Origin: Arthrobacter sp. B3I9 | GTDB lineage: Bacteria > Actinomycetota > Actinomycetes > Actinomycetales > Micrococcaceae | Assembly (NCBI RefSeq): GCF_030816935.1 | Contig: NZ_JAUSYO010000001.1 | Span: 930,001 to 994,000, forward strand | Length of the DNA stretch: 64,000 nucleotides | Direction: 5' to 3' | Shown here: piece after piece, positions 60,385-64,000 of the stretch | Numbering within the stretch: the first letter of the stretch is position 1 | Layout of the letters: every line of letters begins with the position of its first letter | The notes under the pieces: model-generated | The model's database searches: none | Told to the model about the DNA's origin: nothing | The model's input: only the letters and a program-made list of their open reading frames with translations | Made by a program: the position numbers and the translations under genes

Positions 60385-62433
60385 CTACTTCCTCAGCGAC
60401 TGCGCAATCTGGGACATCACAGTGTTGTCGGCAAGGGTGGTGGCATCGCCGACTTCGCGTCCTTCCGCGACGTCCTTCAGCAGGCGGCGCATGATCTTGC
60501 CGGAGCGGGTCTTCGGCAGTTCCGGCACCACCATGATGGTCTTGGGCTTGGCGATCGGACCGATTTCCTTACCCACGTGGTCGCGCAGTTCCTTGACCAT
60601 CGCGTCACCGGAGTCCACGGCGTCCCCGCGCAGGATCACGAACGCGACGACGGCCTGGCCGGTGGTCTCGTCCGTTGCCCCGACGACGGCGGCCTCCGCG
60701 ACCGCGGGGTGGCTGACCAGGGCGGACTCGATCTCGGCGGTGGAGAGGCGGTGTCCGGAAATGTTCATCACGTCGTCCACCCGCCCGAGCAGCCAGACGT
60801 CCCCGTCCTCGTCCTTCTTCGCACCGTCACCGGCGAAGTACATGGTCTCGAAGCGGGACCAGTAGGTTTCCTTGAAGCGCTCCGGGTCGCCCCAGATGCC
60901 GCGGAGCATGGCCGGCCACGGTTCGCGGATCACCAGGAAGCCGCCATGGCCGTTGGGTACGGATTCGCCAAGCTCATCCACCACATCCACAGCAATGCCG
61001 GGGAGCGGAACCTGTGCGGAGCCGGGCTTCGCGGCAGTGACGCCAGGAAGCGGGGCGATCATCTGGGCGCCGGTCTCGGTCTGCCACCAGGTGTCCACGA
61101 CCGGGGCCGGGACCTCTTTCCGTTCGCCGTTCTTTCCGGCGTTGCCGCCAATGACCTCGCGGTACCACATCCAGGCTTCGGGATTGATGGGTTCGCCCAC
61201 GGAACCGAGGACACGGATCGAGGAGAGGTCGTACTTCGCCGGGATCTCCTTGCCCCACTTCATGAAGGTGCGGATCGCGGTCGGGGCGGTGTAAAGGATG
61301 GAGACCTTGTACTTTTCCACGATCTCCCACCAGCGGCCCTGGTGCGGGGAATCCGGGGTGCCCTCGTACATGACCTGGGTGGCTCCGTTGATGAGCGGCG
61401 CGTAGGCAACGTAGGAATGCCCGGTGACCCAGCCGACGTCGGCGGTGCACCAGTAGACGTCCGTCTCCGGGTGCAGGTCGAAGACTGCCTTGTGCGTGTA
61501 GGCGGTCTGGGTAAGGAAGCCGCCGGTGGTGTGCAGGATGCCCTTGGGCTTGCCGGTCGTGCCAGAGGTGTAGAGGATGAAAAGAGGGTGCTCGGAGTCG
61601 TGCCCCACTGCGGCATGCTCCGGGGAAGCCAGCCCCACCGTGTCCTCCCACCAGTGGTCGCGGCCCTCCGTCCAGTCCACCTTCTCGCCGTTGCGCTTGA
61701 CGACGACGACGTTCTCGACCGTATGGCCGCTGTGCCCCAGGGCTTCGTCGACCGCCGGCTTCAGGGCGCTGGGCTTGCCCCGGCGGTAGGTGCCGTCCGC
61801 AGTGACCACGAGCTTGGCCTCGGCGTCGTCAATCCGGGAGCGCAGGGCCTCGGCGGAGAACCCGCCGAACACGACCGAATGGATGGCGCCGATCCGTGCA
61901 CACGCCAGCAGCGTGATCACGGCTTCAGGAATCATGGGCAGGTAGACGGCCACGCGGTCACCCTTGGCCACGCCGAGGGATTCGAAGGCGTTCGCCGCCT
62001 TCTTCACCTCTTCGGTCAGCTGGGCATAGGTGTAGGTCCGGGTGTCACCCGGTTCACCCTCGAAGTAAATCGCCACCCTGTCCCCGTGCCCGTTCTCCAC
62101 ATGGCGGTCCAGTGCGTTGTACGCGGCGTTGATTTCACCGCCGACGAACCATTTCGCGAACGGAGGGTTGGTCCAGTCGAGTGTTTCGGTGAAGTCTTTG
62201 TCCCAGCTGAGGAGGTCGCGGGCCTGCTTGGCCCAGAAGGCGGGGCGGTCTGCGTCAGCCTCCGCGTAGTCGGCAGCGGTGACCACGGCGTTGCGGGCGA
62301 ACTCCTCCGAGGGCGCAAATTTGCGGTTCTCGTGCGACAGGTTTTCAAACGCGTCACCCTGCTGGGGCGTGCTGGCCGAAGCCGTGCTGCCGGAGGCCTG
62401 GGTGGTCGTGGCGTCGGGGGTCTGCTGAGACAT
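60385..62433 (-). CDS. acs: Acetyl-CoA synthetase
   Basis: This 682-residue AMP-forming enzyme activates acetate to acetyl-CoA. The AMP-binding motif is [12 protein letters not shown]. The Acs N-terminal block [19 protein letters not shown] and the C-terminal [15 protein letters not shown], with the Lys that is acetylated in regulated Acs proteins, are present. The first 25 residues are a Thr/Ser/Gln-rich extension. ATG 62433 has GAGG 7 nt upstream. The leader holds a 10-bp inverted repeat at 62555-62626. Confidence 0.96.
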   Translation of the reverse strand: MSQQTPDATTTQASGSTASASTPQQGDAFENLSHENRKFAPSEEFARNAVVTAADYAEADADRPAFWAKQARDLLSWDKDFTETLDWTNPPFAKWFVGGEINAAYNALDRHVENGHGDRVAIYFEGEPGDTRTYTYAQLTEEVKKAANAFESLGVAKGDRVAVYLPMIPEAVITLLACARIGAIHSVVFGGFSAEALRSRIDDAEAKLVVTADGTYRRGKPSALKPAVDEALGHSGHTVENVVVVKRNGEKVDWTEGRDHWWEDTVGLASPEHAAVGHDSEHPLFILYTSGTTGKPKGILHTTGGFLTQTAYTHKAVFDLHPETDVYWCTADVGWVTGHSYVAYAPLINGATQVMYEGTPDSPHQGRWWEIVEKYKVSILYTAPTAIRTFMKWGKEIPAKYDLSSIRVLGSVGEPINPEAWMWYREVIGGNAGKNGERKEVPAPVVDTWWQTETGAQMIAPLPGVTAAKPGSAQVPLPGIAVDVVDELGESVPNGHGGFLVIREPWPAMLRGIWGDPERFKETYWSRFETMYFAGDGAKKDEDGDVWLLGRVDDVMNISGHRLSTAEIESALVSHPAVAEAAVVGATDETTGQAVVAFVILRGDAVDSGDAMVKELRDHVGKEIGPIAKPKTIMVVPELPKTRSGKIMRRLLKDVAEGREVGDATTLADNTVMSQIAQSLRK

Positions 62434-62554
62434 GGTGAACCTCATCATTCATCGATCCGTGCTGCGCGGGGCGTCCGGTTCTCCTCCGCGCCGGGCCGCC
62501 AGGGGCGACGTCGGACGGCGGGTCGATCACGGGCGTTCCGCTAGAACTGTTCCG

Positions 62555-62626
62555 CAACAAACACTAATACCTAGTGCGCCATATGGTGTGCCCAGTCACA
62601 CCGGGAGCCGTAAACGGTGTTTGTTG
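62555..62626. promoter_or_regulatory. Dyads in the divergent acs control region
   Basis: The 367-bp gap 62434-62800 contains no gene. CAACAAACAC (62555-62564) is perfectly inverted as GTGTTTGTTG (62617-62626). Between them GGTGTG-CCCAGT-CACACC (62585-62602) is a second dyad that looks like a Crp half-site pair, but with 6 rather than 8 bp between TGTG and CACA. Both lie 120-190 bp upstream of acs and are plausible carbon-source operators. Confidence 0.45.
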
Positions 62627-62800
62627 AGCGCCGAATGGCACCGCTCCGCACGGCTTGTCAGCTAGTGATCACCCGGCCACTTGGCTAGGCTGGGAAGGAG
62701 TTGCGACATCCGATGGGGGCGCCAGGGCCGCCCGCGGACCCAGGTCCGTCTGCCGTTCCGCGGCGCCGTCCAGGGTTGCGCCATGCTAAGGAGAACAAGA

Positions 62801-64000
62801 ATGAACGAGCAAGATAACGGGCAGCTCCACGCGCCTTCCGACGGCGGTTCAGGACCCGCCCGTCCTGCCGGCTTCGGGGACGCTCCCCGTTTCACGGCGG
62901 ACAAGGCAAAGGGAAAGCCGGGCATGAGGAACGAGGCAGTCCTTGGTCCGTTCACCGTCCGGGATCTGACCGTTTTCGGCTCCACGCTGATTCTGTTCAT
63001 CGCCTCGCTGATTCCGATGTTTGCCATCCGCTACAACCTGTGGAACCTGGGGAGTCTGTTCTTTCTGGGCCTTGGCATCCTGCTGCCGTTGATTGTCTGC
63101 GCCCTGTTCGTCGCACGCCGCCTCAGCCCCGGAACGAAGATGCGGATCGGCTCGTTGTCCGTGGACCAGTTCGCCTCCGTGGTGGCGTCCTTCGCCGTCG
63201 CGTTCTTCTTCCTCGCCGTGGCGGTTGCTTATGTGCCCAGCATGCTCCTGGCCCTCGTAGGTGCACTGGGACTCTTTGCAGGAACCGTCCTCGCCCGCTT
63301 TGTCCCGTACCTCGCCGGGGACTTCCTGGACCGCGCGGAAACCCCTGCGCATGTGGCCGCCCGCGACGCGGCGGCGCCGGTCCGCAAGCCCCGCACTCCT
63401 AAGGCTCCGGCCGAGGCGAAGGAAGCGAAGGACCAGGGACGCGGTAAGGAGACCGTTTCGGGCTGGGCTAAGCGGATACGCCCGGGCGGTCCGGCGGCAA
63501 CGCCTGCCCCGGCCGAGCGCGACGCCGAGCCGCGCGACGCCGAACCGCGCGTCCCAGCTTCGGACGACGCCGTTCGCGGCACCGCCGCTGGCGGTTCCGG
63601 GGGAGCCACCGCTGTAGCGGCCGGCTCTCCGGAGCCCGCGGCTTCGCAGACCCCGCCGGCGCAGGCCGAGGCGGCACCCCACGCCGTTCCCTCCTCGGGG
63701 CACGGCGCCACGGCAACGGGCGCCCCGGCCACGCAGCTTTCCGGCGTGGTTCCGGCCGCCACGGCCTCCTCGACGACGGCCCCGGCCGCAGCTGCCACGA
63801 CGCCGGCCGCCGCAGAGCGCGCCACAGCGGCTGCCGAAGAGACCCGCGCGGCGGAGGTGCCGCCAGCTGCAAGCACCAGCGCGCCGACTACCGTCAACCC
63901 CCAGGTGCGCGCCCAGGAGCCGATCGGTGCAACCGTCGATCCGGCGCAGCGCACAGCATCGAACCAGCCCCGGACGGTACAGGAGGCCTTCTGGTTCGCC
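62801..64000 (+). CDS. Membrane protein with Ala/Pro-rich tail (3' truncated)
   Basis: The frame from ATG 62801 (AAGGAG at 62788-62793) is open to the window edge, so at least 400 residues are present and the C-terminus is cut off. After a polar N-terminus (about 1-55) there are four membrane segments in two pairs (about 60-110 and 125-180; TVFGSTLILFIASLIPMFAI; VASFAVAFFFLAVAVAYVPS). From about 190 the chain is Ala/Pro/Glu-rich and probably disordered, then becomes ordinary again near the edge (QEAFWFA). It is similar to large uncharacterised Arthrobacter membrane proteins. The function is unknown. Confidence 0.75.
   Translation, partial: MNEQDNGQLHAPSDGGSGPARPAGFGDAPRFTADKAKGKPGMRNEAVLGPFTVRDLTVFGSTLILFIASLIPMFAIRYNLWNLGSLFFLGLGILLPLIVCALFVARRLSPGTKMRIGSLSVDQFASVVASFAVAFFFLAVAVAYVPSMLLALVGALGLFAGTVLARFVPYLAGDFLDRAETPAHVAARDAAAPVRKPRTPKAPAEAKEAKDQGRGKETVSGWAKRIRPGGPAATPAPAERDAEPRDAEPRVPASDDAVRGTAAGGSGGATAVAAGSPEPAASQTPPAQAEAAPHAVPSSGHGATATGAPATQLSGVVPAATASSTTAPAAAATTPAAAERATAAAEETRAAEVPPAASTSAPTTVNPQVRAQEPIGATVDPAQRTASNQPRTVQEAFWFA

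Noticed and set aside
59956..62544. 862-codon plus-strand frame opposite aroQ and acs
   Set aside because: It is antisense to two unmistakable enzymes and has no motif.

Overview
The window is high-G+C DNA with strong third-position G/C bias, frequent GTG starts and actinobacterial families (MarP, a GlxR-type Crp, GAF-ANTAR, HspR-like MerR, DUF2630, DUF6221, ReAV-type asparaginase). The gene content and protein style fit a soil member of the Micrococcaceae, most likely Arthrobacter or Pseudarthrobacter. This is an inference from families, not a database match. No insertion sequence, prophage, rRNA operon or CRISPR array is visible. There is one tRNA gene, tRNA-Pro(CGG).

Layout. 0-2.6 kb: the end of a SAF-domain oxidoreductase, a FadR-type regulator and an MFS transporter broken by one extra base. 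2.6-7.6 kb: a CPA1 antiporter with a UBP zinc finger, an ammonium channel under probable GlnR control, and a secreted subtilase. 7.7-15.9 kb: a stress/accessory block (Hsp20, DJ-1/PfpI protein, VOC protein, two coupled alpha/beta hydrolases, GAF-ANTAR regulator, a phosphoribosyltransferase-hydrolase fusion, an epimerase). 16-24.3 kb: a sugar-acid catabolic locus comprising a FadR regulator, an ABC sugar importer, galactonate dehydratase, KDPG/KDPGal-type aldolase, KDG kinase and mannonate dehydratase, closed by a terminator. 24.4-39.8 kb: PAP2 phosphatase, a HspR-like/Hsp20/J-domain stress cluster, a GH1 beta-glucosidase, an App1-like phosphatase, a secreted protein made of three near-identical PepSY-like repeats beside a ferric-reductase-like flavoprotein, a GH15 enzyme, HAD and CHAD proteins.

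39.8-64 kb: asparaginase, a membrane-anchored sulfite-oxidase-fold enzyme, purD-purC, an XRE-TPR regulator with a divergent small secreted repeat peptide, tRNA-Pro, a heterodimeric ABC exporter, and a block whose order (metallophosphoesterase, PBP, DUF4177, RidA, NUDIX, Crp, MarP, AroQ, Acs) resembles the ponA2-crp-marP-acs neighbourhood of Mycobacterium. The window ends inside a membrane protein with a long Ala/Pro-rich tail.

The most striking item is at 45.5-47.2 kb. A 422-residue XRE-TPR regulator is transcribed divergently from a 72-residue secreted precursor that carries the octapeptide VGNWPDPM three times. The copies use different synonymous codons, and the last one ends exactly at the stop codon. 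This looks like a peptide-pheromone/receptor pair with RRNPP-like logic, a type best known from Firmicutes. Two intergenic arrays of GGGCATGYCC-centred repeats (43 kb and 56.4 kb) are the second unexplained element.
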